This document shows, piece by piece, positions 23,428 through 32,735 of a stretch of 64,000 bases of DNA. The notes beneath the pieces were generated by a model that saw only the letters and a program-made list of their open reading frames with translations, made no database searches and was not told where the DNA came from. How positions within the stretch are numbered: position 1 is the first letter of the stretch; each line of letters starts with the position of its first letter. Made by a program: the position numbers and the translations under genes. The stretch spans positions 3,596,001-3,660,000 of the forward strand of contig OY970261.1 in NCBI GenBank assembly GCA_963715635.1, in the 5' to 3' direction. This DNA comes from JAPKZH01 sp963715635. Lineage in GTDB: Bacteria > Acidobacteriota > Aminicenantia > Aminicenantales > UBA4085.

Positions 23428-25782
23428 CTAAAACCCCGTTCCGCCAAGGATATCCGTGCTCTTGCCGATATTCCCCAGCCCGAACGACACCCTGAATTGC
23501 GTCTCGGGCAGCTCCCGGAAATAATAAACCCGTATCTCTGCCTTCAAATCAAGGCATTGGTAATGGTAGGAGATGTTGGCGGCCGCGTAGAGCATTTTCC
23601 GCTCGAAGATATTAAAATCCACCTCACCCTGAGCCTCCAGCGACCACTTGGGGATCTTCACTCCCCCGAAAAAATTGATCTGATGCCGGTCCCACAGGGA
23701 ATAAATGATTTCGTTCCCGCTCTGCACCCAGGCGTTGAAGCTCTTGAACCAACTCACATGAAGAAACATCGGGTCTGCATCGGTCCCCAGCTGCGCCCCG
23801 AGCCGCACGCTGGACAGCATCTTGTGATAGGGGTTGTAGTTGGCCGTGAAATCAACGCTGTATTTGCCGGAGGGATAAAACCTCAAATAGCTGCTGATCT
23901 CCGAGAATTCAGGGATCTTGCCGTCCACCCGATACCAGCTATTAGGGCTTCCTTCGGGTGCCAGATAATACGTCTGACTCAAAATCCAGGTAAAGATCTC
24001 CTTGGGCATCTCGTCTTGCTTAACCAGCACGCGATTGGCAATGCCATAGCTGATCTGGTGGTAGCGGAAAAGCGGATACGCCGTTACGATTCGGTCTCTA
24101 TTCACAACCGGACTTTCGTAGCGGTAAGAAATCGTCGGCTCTATGATGTGTTTAATGCGGAGAGCCGTGCTCTTCTGGCCGGATTCCGCGCCTGAGCTCT
24201 GATCCGTGCCCCCTGCCTGCACATCCTGGGCCGCGGGCTGCTTTAATTCTTTTTTTTGAGCGTCCTTGGCCGCGTTCTTGTCCTTTCCATCTCCCCCGCC
24301 GAAATCATAAATCCTGTAAAACACCGGGCCGATGAAATCGAGGCTGAGGCTGAAATTGCGAGCAATGATGGGCTCGTCAACGATCGCCCGCTGCCCGCCG
24401 CCCGTTCCCACCAGCTTATAGCTCTGCCAGTAATAATTCAGATTCCCCGATACGGCCACATTCGTCGTCAGCCAAGGGATGCCCGCAAACGGCACGCTGA
24501 TCACCGGATTAAGAGCAAGGTTCTGCAAGCGCATCTCGCGGCCCGCGTCATAATCCGTCTGCCAGCCGTACTGCATCCGGCTGAACGAGCCCGAGAATGA
24601 AAAATAGACCGGATTGAAAACCTTCATTTTGAACGAATTGAGGGTGATCTGGGGCAGATATTGCGTGATGATCGAATTGCTTCCCCCCGTCGCCGGAAAA
24701 TTCGTCTCAAAACGGGAGGCCCTTACATTCAGGCTAAGCCACGGCCAGGCTCTGGAAAGATAGATTTGCGAGCTCCGGTTCGAGACCGTCGCCCGCTGGA
24801 AATTGTTGTCGAATTCCCGTAAAAACTCGTAGCTGCTTTGGTAATCCACGTTAGCCACGAGGCTGAATCCGAAGGGCAGGGGCTGGTTGTGCTTCCACCG
24901 GATGAGATAGGCATTCGATGAGTCCGCGCTTATCGTGCTCCCCGTCGGCCCCTCTCCCGACTTGAACCTAAAATAAAAAAGCTCCAACGACCCGCCCGTT
25001 CCGCCCGAAAATATATACCTGTACTCGGCCCCTGCGCCGGCCCCCTTCTTGGAGTAATAATCCAGGCTGAAGGTGGCATCCATGTTCCGGGCGATAGTCC
25101 AGTAGAAATCCTGTGTGTAAGAAACGCCCTTGGCCACCGAGAACCCCAGCTGCGGCATCAAAAACCCCGTGGCCCTCTCCCTGTCGAGAGGATAGCGCAT
25201 GTAGGGAAGATAGAAGATGGGAATTTTTTTGATCGAAAAGACCGCGCCCCACATTTCTATGTAATCGTTCTTTTTGAAATTTGCCCTGGCGCAGGAAAAT
25301 TTCCAGCGGGGGACGGGCTGGGCGCATGAGGTGAACTCGCTCCGGCCGAAGCTGTAGAGGTTCTCTTCTTTGCGCTCGATGGATGCCGCCTCGTAGCGGA
25401 TGGAAGGCTCGAGAAACCCGACCGCCTCGTCAAATTTCCCCTGGCGGGTGTTGAGGTTGAACGAAACGCTCTTGAAGATGATCACTTCATCCGGCAACTG
25501 GAGGATCACGTTGCGGTCGATGCCCATGGCGAAGACATCTTTTGTCTTGGTGTCTAGCTCGACGCGATCGGCAAAGAGCTTGAGGTCGCCGTATTCGATT
25601 TCGACGTTGCCCGTGGCGATGATGCGATCCTTCTCGTACCACCGTGTCTGTGCCCTGATGATGAGATCGGTCTTCTCCTGACTGAAGCCTGGACCCGCGG
25701 GCGCGGCCCACAGGCTCGGCAAGAAAAATAGAGCTATCCCCATAAGCGTGGGGAGCCGGCACACGATTCTTCTGGATAGCAC
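23428..25782 (-). CDS. lptD: LPS-assembly protein LptD (OstA/organic solvent tolerance family)
   Basis: 784 residues. An N-terminal hydrophobic signal (MGIALFFLPSLWAAPAG) precedes the OstA-type periplasmic domain (RWYEKDRIIATGNVEIEYGD then LKLFADRVELDTKTKDVFA), which joins the transenvelope Lpt bridge; CAQPVPRWKFSCA supplies a Cys pair, and the rest is a long beta-barrel with many alternating aromatic strands and a C-terminal barrel closing near GNIGKSTDILGGTGF. It inserts lipopolysaccharide into the outer membrane. The predicted start is GTG at 25782; ATG at 25743 would still keep the signal peptide. Its presence says the organism makes LPS. Confidence 0.92.
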   Translation of the reverse strand: MLSRRIVCRLPTLMGIALFFLPSLWAAPAGPGFSQEKTDLIIRAQTRWYEKDRIIATGNVEIEYGDLKLFADRVELDTKTKDVFAMGIDRNVILQLPDEVIIFKSVSFNLNTRQGKFDEAVGFLEPSIRYEAASIERKEENLYSFGRSEFTSCAQPVPRWKFSCARANFKKNDYIEMWGAVFSIKKIPIFYLPYMRYPLDRERATGFLMPQLGFSVAKGVSYTQDFYWTIARNMDATFSLDYYSKKGAGAGAEYRYIFSGGTGGSLELFYFRFKSGEGPTGSTISADSSNAYLIRWKHNQPLPFGFSLVANVDYQSSYEFLREFDNNFQRATVSNRSSQIYLSRAWPWLSLNVRASRFETNFPATGGSNSIITQYLPQITLNSFKMKVFNPVYFSFSGSFSRMQYGWQTDYDAGREMRLQNLALNPVISVPFAGIPWLTTNVAVSGNLNYYWQSYKLVGTGGGQRAIVDEPIIARNFSLSLDFIGPVFYRIYDFGGGDGKDKNAAKDAQKKELKQPAAQDVQAGGTDQSSGAESGQKSTALRIKHIIEPTISYRYESPVVNRDRIVTAYPLFRYHQISYGIANRVLVKQDEMPKEIFTWILSQTYYLAPEGSPNSWYRVDGKIPEFSEISSYLRFYPSGKYSVDFTANYNPYHKMLSSVRLGAQLGTDADPMFLHVSWFKSFNAWVQSGNEIIYSLWDRHQINFFGGVKIPKWSLEAQGEVDFNIFERKMLYAAANISYHYQCLDLKAEIRVYYFRELPETQFRVSFGLGNIGKSTDILGGTGF

Positions 25783-26029
25783 TGTTCTTGCCTAAAACTG
25801 TACCATATGGCCTTCCCAGGAATCAACCAGCCAAAAAAGGAAGAGCGGTGAAAACGGGAATGGTGTCTGTATATCATGCACACATTTTTTTCACTATGTT
25901 GACAGGCGATAAATAAGTCAATAGAATTCCCAAGGGAGTATTTAGTCATAAATCTTTACCTGATGGAATAGGCAAAACTAGGGAGTGGAATTGAAAGCAC
26001 CCAAGGCGCTGCAAGCTTGAGCTTAAACG

Positions 26030-26425
26030 ATGGCTGTTGATTTCTGGATCAAACTCGTCGGAATTTTTCTCGGTGTGCTCACCCGTACCCTTTTCCCCTG
26101 GCTGCGCAAGCTCAAAGAAGGCAATGTCACGCGTTTCGACAAGCGATACCTCGTCTCGGCCATCGGATCCTTTATCATCGGATTTATCATCACCCTGCTC
26201 ATATTTCCCCAGTTCAGCGCCGAATTGGCCGGGCCCGGGCTCGAAGCCGCCTTTAAACTGTTTGCCATGGCCTTCGGGTTCGGTTTCGGCTGGAACAGCC
26301 TTGTCTTCGAGGCGGGCAAGTGGGCCGGGGCGTTCAAGGACGAAAACGAGAAAGCTAAAGATAAGCCCGTCCATCCCCCCGACCCGCCGAATCCCCCAGA
26401 TTCTTCCCCGGATTCTTCCTGTTGA
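26030..26425 (+). CDS. small membrane protein, function unknown
   Basis: 131 residues. Three hydrophobic segments (LVGIFLGVLTRTLF; SAIGSFIIGFIITLLIFP; LFAMAFGFGFGWNSLVFEAG) and a Lys/Pro-rich hydrophilic tail ending SPDSSC. I recognise no family. A fragment of the same gene is repeated 75 bp downstream (26501-26599). Divergent from lptD. Codon use looks ordinary for the region. Confidence 0.65.
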   Translation: MAVDFWIKLVGIFLGVLTRTLFPWLRKLKEGNVTRFDKRYLVSAIGSFIIGFIITLLIFPQFSAELAGPGLEAAFKLFAMAFGFGFGWNSLVFEAGKWAGAFKDENEKAKDKPVHPPDPPNPPDSSPDSSC

Positions 26426-26500
26426 CATTGACGGGACTCAAGAATATTATTTGAACAGAATTTGTTTTATTTCTTGGCGTAGCTACAGAAACGAATAGGG

Positions 26501-26599
26501 ATGGGAAAGAAGCAAAAGCACAGTCCGATCTCCGCAATCGGCTCCTTCATCCCCGGCTTCATCGTCACCCTGCGCATTTTCTTCAGGCAAAAAACCTAG
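26501..26599 (+). pseudogene. remnant duplicate of the small membrane protein
   Basis: A 32-codon frame reads MGKKQKHSPISAIGSFIPGF then IVTLRIFFRQKT; the middle SAIGSFIxGFIxTLxIF matches residues 44-60 of the protein at 26030-26425. The flanks do not match. The 416-bp spacer 26426-26841 holds this fragment; I see nothing else in it until the ribosome-binding site of the next gene. Confidence 0.6.
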
Positions 26600-26841
26600 G
26601 CGGGCGGGAAAAAGCAGAAAAATAGAGCTAGATTCATAAAATATATATGGTCGGAAAAAGCCAAGGGCGGTAGCTTATTTAAAATGTCGGATCTGGCCTC
26701 GAGCTATAACGGAAGATGTGACGAACGTCCCGTTCAAAGTGCCCATTCCAAACTGAGTAACTGGTAATATAAGGCGTAGATTGTTTGCACTCAATAAATT
26801 AAAGCCCTAAAACATCAGTGGATAGCATTGGAGAAGGAAAT

Positions 26842-27978
26842 ATGAAGAAGGATGTCGCAGTCGTCGGATGCTCAGGCGCAGGGCTGCTTGCCGCTTATGA
26901 GCTGGCGCGAAAAGGAGCCAGCGTCCAGATCTTTGATTCGGCCGAGGAACTCACCCCAGCCTCACGCACCCTCATTGTGACCAGCAAGCTAAAAGAGCTT
27001 TGTTTCCCGCTTCAAAACAGCGCCATCATCAACAAGATTCGTGGGTTCGAACTCTTTGCAGACGGAAAGATGGCGACGATCCCCTTTGTGTATCCAGATT
27101 TTGTCATTGACCGGTCGCTCGTCATCCGGTCCCTGGCTTCGATGGCGAAGGCTGAAGGGGCCGAAATCCATATGGGGCATAAGTTCCTCCGCTTCAACGA
27201 ATCGAATGGCAAAGGGTTGAGCTTTTCTGTCCAGAAAAATGGGAATCCCGACGAGGAGGAGATGACGGCACGGGTTGTCATCGGCGCTGACGGGGCGACG
27301 AGCAAAGTCGCGGAAAGCGCCGGATGGCCGGCGCTTCGTCTGGCCCATCTCACCCAGGCGGTCGTCAACCTCCCGAAAAAATATGCTCCTGATCTGACAA
27401 AGATCTGGTTCATTCCGGATGAGACGCCCTATTTTTTCTGGCTCATCCCGGAGTCAAGGCAGAGGGGAGTTCTGGGGTTGATAGGGGACGAAAAAAAGGC
27501 GAGCCGCGCCTCCCTCGAACATTTTCTAGAGAAGAAAAATCTCGAGCCGCTGGAATTCCAGGAAGCGCAGGTCCCTCTATGGTCCGAATGGCTTCCCGTC
27601 AGAAAAAAAATGGGCGACGGCGAAGTCTATCTTGTCGGCGATGCGGCCGGCCACGTGAAAGTGACGACGGTGGGCGGCGTTGTCAGCGGATTCCTCGGAG
27701 CATTGGGCGTGGCGGAAGCCGTGATGAATGGAGGAGATAGCCAAAGGCTTCGGGCATTGCGCCTGGAGCTCACGATTCATCGCTGGCTCCGGAAACTGCT
27801 CCATCGTTTCAGCCAGGAGGATTATGTCAGGCTCTTGGGCCTCTTGAATAAGCCCGCCAAAGAGGTTCTGAAACGGATTCCCCGGGATGAGGCTGCGCTG
27901 ATGGTCCGGCATCTCCTGATAAGACAGCCCCGGCTCCTGCTTTTTGGATTACGCACGCTTCTCAAACGCACACGTTAA
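26842..27978 (+). CDS. geranylgeranyl reductase family FAD-dependent oxidoreductase
   Basis: 378 residues. DVAVVGCSGAGLLAAYELARKG is the FAD-binding Rossmann loop (GxGxxG-like GCSGAG), VVIGADGATSKVAE is the second FAD motif, and YLVGDAAGHVKVTTVGGVVSG is the GD motif at the isoalloxazine end. This is the digeranylgeranyl/geranylgeranyl reductase-like superfamily, which reduces double bonds in isoprenoids, or acts as a halogenase-like monooxygenase. Substrate unknown; a polyprenyl lipid would suit a glycan-lipid locus but that is inference. The ATG at 26842 has GGAGAAGG upstream; a start at 26818 would add eight residues. Confidence 0.82.
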   Translation: MKKDVAVVGCSGAGLLAAYELARKGASVQIFDSAEELTPASRTLIVTSKLKELCFPLQNSAIINKIRGFELFADGKMATIPFVYPDFVIDRSLVIRSLASMAKAEGAEIHMGHKFLRFNESNGKGLSFSVQKNGNPDEEEMTARVVIGADGATSKVAESAGWPALRLAHLTQAVVNLPKKYAPDLTKIWFIPDETPYFFWLIPESRQRGVLGLIGDEKKASRASLEHFLEKKNLEPLEFQEAQVPLWSEWLPVRKKMGDGEVYLVGDAAGHVKVTTVGGVVSGFLGALGVAEAVMNGGDSQRLRALRLELTIHRWLRKLLHRFSQEDYVRLLGLLNKPAKEVLKRIPRDEAALMVRHLLIRQPRLLLFGLRTLLKRTR

Positions 27979-28001
27979 ATAAAACCATTTAGCGAAAAGT
28001 G

Positions 28002-28097
28002 ATGATCATTTTTGGCACCCGGCCTGAGGCTATTAAGCTGGCCCCTCTCATTAAGAAATTTAAGAGTTTTGTAAGGGATTTGAAAATATCTTATTAG
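28002..28097 (+). pseudogene. wecB: UDP-N-acetylglucosamine 2-epimerase N-terminal remnant
   Basis: Thirty-one codons read MIIFGTRPEAIKLAPLIKKF then unrelated residues and a stop. FGTRPEAIKxAPLI is the diagnostic N-terminus of WecB, normally 360-380 residues. The rest is gone; DNA to 28219 has no further match. It marks the left border of the AT-rich O-antigen island and suggests a replaced ancestral glycan locus. Confidence 0.8.
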
Positions 28098-28237
28098 GGA
28101 TTAGAAAAATAGCCCGTTATGTTTTCGAAGACAAGAGCGTCTTAGGGAAGGGCAAAGGCGGACAGTTTATTGTATCTGGATAGTGTTCTTTAATCTACGT
28201 TGAAAAAGTTACTTTTCTATTGAATCCTCTTTTAGCA

Positions 28238-29572
28238 ATGTGGTCTCGCTTTTCCGTAGCTCTACCGATTGGCTCATTGCGGCAGCGATACCTGGGTGGA
28301 ACATTCTGGCTCACGCTAGGAACAGGGCTTTCGCAAACCGCAACCTTTGTTTCGATGGCTATAGCAGCACGCCTACTTGGTAGTGCCACATTTGGAGAGT
28401 TTGGAATTATCCAAGCTACTCTGGGAATCTTTAGCCTGTTTGCCGGCATGGGGATGGGGGCAACCAACAGAAGATATGTGGCAGAACTGCGCGACAAGGA
28501 TCCAATACGTTGCGGACAGATCATCCAGTTCTCTTCGATTGTTACTCTGATCGCAGCAAGTGGCCTTACAATTATACTCATTACGGCAGCACCTTTCCTT
28601 GCAGAGCGGGTGCTCAATGCTCCACATCTATCGTTGGCACTTCGCATCTCGGCAGGGTTGCTACTTATGAATGCCTTAAACGAAGCTCAGATTGGCGCCC
28701 TTTCCGGGCTAGAAAACTTTAGGGCAGTCTGCTGGATCTATGGGTTCCGAGCAGCTCTCACGCTGGTATTTGTGGTTGCCGGCGTCTGGCTTTGGGGATT
28801 GCCCGGTATGCTACTCGGGATGGCTGGGACAGCGTTCACAGTTTGGTTTTTGACTCGAATCGTTCTAAAACATCTGTGCAGAAGGCTTGGAATTCCAGTA
28901 TCTTTTGGGAGAGTGCCTTTTGAATCTCAGATCCTACGAAAATTCACTGTTCCTGCCGTGTTATCTGGATTCCTGCCTGCCATAGTGTTCTGGATAGCCA
29001 GAGCAATCATTGTCCGATATCCTCGCGGCTACGCTGAGCTCGGGATTTTTACTGCGGCGGATCAATGGACATTAGTGCTTGCTTTTATTCCCAGCGCAAT
29101 GAATAACGTCGCAATTCCGGTTCTATCAAACATCTATGGGAATAATGACAGACAGAATTTCCGTACGTTCGCTCTTAAAAGCATATTAGCGCCTATATGT
29201 ATAGCAACAGTTTTCGCAAGTGCTATTGCGATTGCATCTCCATGGATTCCGCTAATATATGGCAAATCGTTCGATGGCATGTCAAAGATATTATTATTGA
29301 TTTGCTTAGTGGGAATCTTGAGGGTAAATGGTGGAGCCATAGGAGCCTTAATGGCATCACTTAATCAAATGTGGTGGGGAGTTTTATTCAATATGCTCTG
29401 GGGAGCCTCTCTAATCATAAGCACGTTTCTTCTGGCAGATCGCGGTGCTCTGGGTTTGGCCTTTGCTTATCTTATAGCGTATCTTCTCCACTCTGTTTGG
29501 GGGAGCGTTTTTCTGTTTGCAAAAATGCAGTCTGTCAAAGCGCATTGGCAGCGTAAACCCGTAAGGGGGTAA
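28238..29572 (+). CDS. wzx: Wzx-type polysaccharide flippase
   Basis: About 444 residues with roughly 12 or more hydrophobic segments, opening FWLTLGTGLSQTATFVSMAIAARLLG, a polysaccharide-biosynthesis MATE/MOP pattern (start TM1, A-x-x-L-G then GEFGIIQATLGIFS). Wzx flips undecaprenyl-linked O-units across the inner membrane. A TTG at 28220 in the same frame could be the start, but ATG 28238 leads directly to MWSRF and needs no unusual codon. First intact gene of the AT-rich island; no ribosome-binding site is obvious. Confidence 0.82.
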   Translation: MWSRFSVALPIGSLRQRYLGGTFWLTLGTGLSQTATFVSMAIAARLLGSATFGEFGIIQATLGIFSLFAGMGMGATNRRYVAELRDKDPIRCGQIIQFSSIVTLIAASGLTIILITAAPFLAERVLNAPHLSLALRISAGLLLMNALNEAQIGALSGLENFRAVCWIYGFRAALTLVFVVAGVWLWGLPGMLLGMAGTAFTVWFLTRIVLKHLCRRLGIPVSFGRVPFESQILRKFTVPAVLSGFLPAIVFWIARAIIVRYPRGYAELGIFTAADQWTLVLAFIPSAMNNVAIPVLSNIYGNNDRQNFRTFALKSILAPICIATVFASAIAIASPWIPLIYGKSFDGMSKILLLICLVGILRVNGGAIGALMASLNQMWWGVLFNMLWGASLIISTFLLADRGALGLAFAYLIAYLLHSVWGSVFLFAKMQSVKAHWQRKPVRG

Positions 29573-29780
29573 CATTCCTGTGCCAATAACGAAAGTGACG
29601 GAGTCAAGGCAGAAATCGTCTCAAGAATGGGAATTGCTTCAATGGCAAACGCTGGGCTATCTTTTCGCATTTGCACTTTATTCAATCTGGTAAGCACCTT
29701 TTCTGTTAATGAAATTGCATTCCTTTAAAGTAGAGTGTTCCGAGAGATCTGCAGGTTGTTAATTATCGACAGGTGTGATT

Positions 29781-30611
29781 ATGGCTAACCCTAAGTCTTT
29801 CATTTTCAAATGGAGAACTGAAAGCGTCGATTCATTGCTGCGAACGGTTCCCAATGATCCAGCAGTGCCGTTTATTCTTGAGCACCTTCACTCTGACGGT
29901 TTTATTCTAGAGGGAGGCTGTGGCACTTCAAGAGTTGTCTATTTTTTGAAGAATCTGGGTTACAGAGTGGTTGGCCTAGAATATGACAAAGAGATACTTT
30001 ATCATGTTAAGCACGTTTACTCGGATTTACATCTCTTGTGCGGTGACGTAGCTGCTTTGCCATTTGCCGATAGCTGCTTATCAGGCATAATCTCTTTGGG
30101 TGTAATCGAGCATTTCCCGGAAGGTCCAGAAAATGCATTGTGTGAAATGTTTCGAACCTTGCGCCCTGGCGGGCGAGCGATTGTGACTGTGCCCTACTAT
30201 AATCAGATTAGGAGAGTAAAGTCTGCCCTTGGAATATACTTATTGAAGAGAATTTTAAAAGGGAATCCCCTGCTTCGTCGTATCTTAGGAAAGCCCCCAC
30301 GATCAACGACTCTATTGCCACACGTTTCGAAAGACTGGTATGTTAATTTTGGGGCTGGGGATTTCTATGAATACTGGTTGTCGGAAAAGGAGTTCCATAA
30401 AGTTGTAAGCCAAGTGGGATTTCTTATTATGAAGATTAAGCCAATCAATCATCTTGATGGTCTATATATAGAACTTGGCCATCTATTTGTGACTTTGCGG
30501 GATAATGAATTCACTCTGAAGCTGCTAGGGCGAATCTCGGTTTGGATACTCGAACGGATTAAATGCTCTTATAACAATATGCTTCTCTGCGTAGCAATGA
30601 AACCAAGATGA
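29781..30611 (+). CDS. class I SAM-dependent methyltransferase
   Basis: About 276 residues. ILEGGCGTSRVVYFLKNLGY is motif I, LEYDKEILY the acidic motif II, and SLGVIEHFPEG then FRTLRPGGRAIVTVPY the post-motif region of Methyltransf_11-type enzymes. C-terminal helices give a longer tail than the bare fold. Acceptor unknown; likely a glycan or its lipid carrier given the neighbours. The ATG at 29781 (two codons after a GTG) has AGGTG upstream. It overlaps the next gene by 4 bp (ATGA, 30608-30611). Confidence 0.8.
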   Translation: MANPKSFIFKWRTESVDSLLRTVPNDPAVPFILEHLHSDGFILEGGCGTSRVVYFLKNLGYRVVGLEYDKEILYHVKHVYSDLHLLCGDVAALPFADSCLSGIISLGVIEHFPEGPENALCEMFRTLRPGGRAIVTVPYYNQIRRVKSALGIYLLKRILKGNPLLRRILGKPPRSTTLLPHVSKDWYVNFGAGDFYEYWLSEKEFHKVVSQVGFLIMKIKPINHLDGLYIELGHLFVTLRDNEFTLKLLGRISVWILERIKCSYNNMLLCVAMKPR

Positions 30612-31033
30612 TTCGGACACTCTATTATTCCGCACTTAGAAACGTGCGGCTAAGGCGAATAGCGCGCGCTATTCGTAGCCATTTATCGAGGGGGGGGGCG
30701 TTAGCTCGCCGTTGTTGGTCTTTTTTGCCTTCTCTCTCTCTATGGGCCGAACAGATCAACTTTCCTATAACGGAACGGTTTGCGGGCATACATTGCAGGA
30801 TAGCTCGAGTACGAGAGCTAGGCACAGTCAAAGTAGTAGGCGGTTTAACTATAGGCGGAACCGATGATCAACTAGATGCTTGGCTATTTGAAGAATTCGA
30901 TCCGTTTTTTTACAGCAAATTGCCGAGAGAAGAAGGCCGAAACCCTAAGCCTCATTATGGAACCTATCTTTATATCGGAAGAAAAAAGAAGAGCAATTAT
31001 GATGACCCTGAAGGATTTCGTATACCGCAATAG
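30608..31033 (+). pseudogene. internally deleted paralogue of the downstream glycosyltransferase N-terminal domain
   Basis: 141 residues. FAGIHCRIARVRELGTVKVV then GGLTIGGTDD matches SGIHQKIMQVQRLGPVTIIG and GGLTTGGADD of the gene that follows, and YLYIGRKKKSN near the end parallels YFFIAQKRPTK there, but about 80 residues between these blocks are missing. It therefore reads as a shortened copy of that N-terminal domain. It could still be translated, being coupled to the methyltransferase upstream and overlapping the next gene. No function can be assigned; an intact small protein is the alternative. Confidence 0.55.
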
Positions 31034-32507
31034 GGCACTTCTAACGGTTGCACGGTCTCTTTTCCGTTTAGTTCGTAGGTACCAGAAGCCAGAGCGACCT
31101 TGGAAGTTTGAGCCAAATTTAAAAAATTGGATTGGATATATTAATACGCCTGAAGCGGAAAAGATTTCAGGTATCCACCAAAAAATTATGCAAGTTCAGA
31201 GATTAGGCCCAGTTACGATTATAGGCGGGCTTACCACGGGGGGGGCAGACGACATATTTTTTGAAGTTTGGCCTAATGCATTAAGAGCCCTACACGCACG
31301 AATGGACGATGTGCCTGATGGCGGAAATCTGCTCTTATATATTCCTCATCACTTCTGGGCGCGAGTGCTCGATGAGCGATATCATTGGTTACCGACCTGG
31401 ACCGAGTTATTTGACCTCTTCGACGGTGACCGTCATTGGACAGTTTTCCAATATAGCCCCAGCTTTGACGCGGCCGGCCGATATTTCTTCATTGCACAGA
31501 AACGGCCAACCAAGACTAGTTTGCCACCACAATCTCTATTGACAAAACAGACTTTTCGTGTCTTCTACCATCCCGGCGGTGCAGACCTTGCGCAGGGCCA
31601 CTCCAGCTACGCGCTGTCTGCGCATCTATGCAATGCATTGTCGAGTATGGGAGTGGTTGTCTACTCGTATAGTTTCATGAATGCAGACGCTGTGTTCAAA
31701 GCTGAACAGCATGATATCCTGATTGGTCATGTAGGACCTTGGGTACGAAAAGCATATGATCTGGGGTGTCGAAGAATTATCCTCTACAACCCAGTCAATC
31801 GGTGGTATGCCACACGCCATCTGGGAGACATTGAAGCCAATGCTACAATAGCGGAACAAGTTGCAATGAGCAGGATGGTTATCGCCCAATCAGGAGCGAT
31901 TTGGCGTTTGACCGCAGATTATCCACAACCAGAGAAGTGGCGCTGGATTGACATAGGAATTGACCCCATGCTCTTTCCACGTGTAAAGCATAGGTTTAAT
32001 CCAGCAGGACATAGGCGGTTTTGTTTTATCCATCTGTATGATGCTGATCAGAAGGGAGTTGATATAGCCCAGGAAATCATTCGGGCTAGACAGACATATA
32101 GCTTTTCTTGGATTGGCGGAAAGCAGTTTACTGCAAGAAATGTTCGGCTTTTCGGGCCCATACATAATACGGACAAAAGGTTTCAAAAAATTGTTGCCGA
32201 CTGTGATTTTATCCTAGTGCCATCACGGGAGGACGCTCAGCCAGGAGTACCAATTGAGGCAATGTCGTTGGGCGTAATCTCTGTTACGACTTATACGTGT
32301 GGCTATAGCTACTCATATCCGCGATTAATTGAGCCCAATACGCTAGACGAGTGGTTAAAGGTCGTTGACTTTCTGCAACAGGTCTCTGACGATGAATTAC
32401 TGCGTTGCCAAGCGATAAATGACTATTACTTGCATCAGATACACAATTGGGCTGAAGTTGAGCGGCAGACTGTGTTCTATTTACGAGAGTTTCTTCGGAC
32501 CGAATAA
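30999..32507 (+). CDS. putative GT-B glycosyltransferase with unusual N-terminal domain
   Basis: About 502 residues. The N-terminal 180 residues form the domain shared with 30608-31033 (GGLTTGGADD); from YHPGGADLAQGHSSYALSAH onward it looks like a GT4-type GT-B protein, with VPSREDAQPGVPIEAMSLGV as the C-terminal donor-site Glu region (EAMSLG). The E-x7-E motif seen in GT4 is only partly present. Donor and acceptor unknown. Start ATG 30999 or 31002 (ATGATG) follows AGAAGAG; it overlaps the preceding frame. Confidence 0.68.
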   Translation: MMTLKDFVYRNRALLTVARSLFRLVRRYQKPERPWKFEPNLKNWIGYINTPEAEKISGIHQKIMQVQRLGPVTIIGGLTTGGADDIFFEVWPNALRALHARMDDVPDGGNLLLYIPHHFWARVLDERYHWLPTWTELFDLFDGDRHWTVFQYSPSFDAAGRYFFIAQKRPTKTSLPPQSLLTKQTFRVFYHPGGADLAQGHSSYALSAHLCNALSSMGVVVYSYSFMNADAVFKAEQHDILIGHVGPWVRKAYDLGCRRIILYNPVNRWYATRHLGDIEANATIAEQVAMSRMVIAQSGAIWRLTADYPQPEKWRWIDIGIDPMLFPRVKHRFNPAGHRRFCFIHLYDADQKGVDIAQEIIRARQTYSFSWIGGKQFTARNVRLFGPIHNTDKRFQKIVADCDFILVPSREDAQPGVPIEAMSLGVISVTTYTCGYSYSYPRLIEPNTLDEWLKVVDFLQQVSDDELLRCQAINDYYLHQIHNWAEVERQTVFYLREFLRTE

Positions 32508-32735
32508 GAAATATATTTCAATATCAGTAGACAACTTAAGCACATTCCCAAAGGGATTTACTATTCTTTATGAACAACTAATAACTCGGGGCAGACGTTT
32601 AAGTTCGCGATAGAACTACGAAAAAAAGTAGCAAAGTGTTAATTCGAAGCATAAACAATTTGCCTGGAAACGAAGGAGAGACCTTTCAAATATTATGCTA
32701 TTTTTGGTAACTTTTTCTGTGTGGTCCTCAAAAGG

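Noticed and set aside
23359..24195. 278-codon plus-strand frame opposite lptD
   Set aside because: Antisense of the lptD barrel; no start signal or domain.
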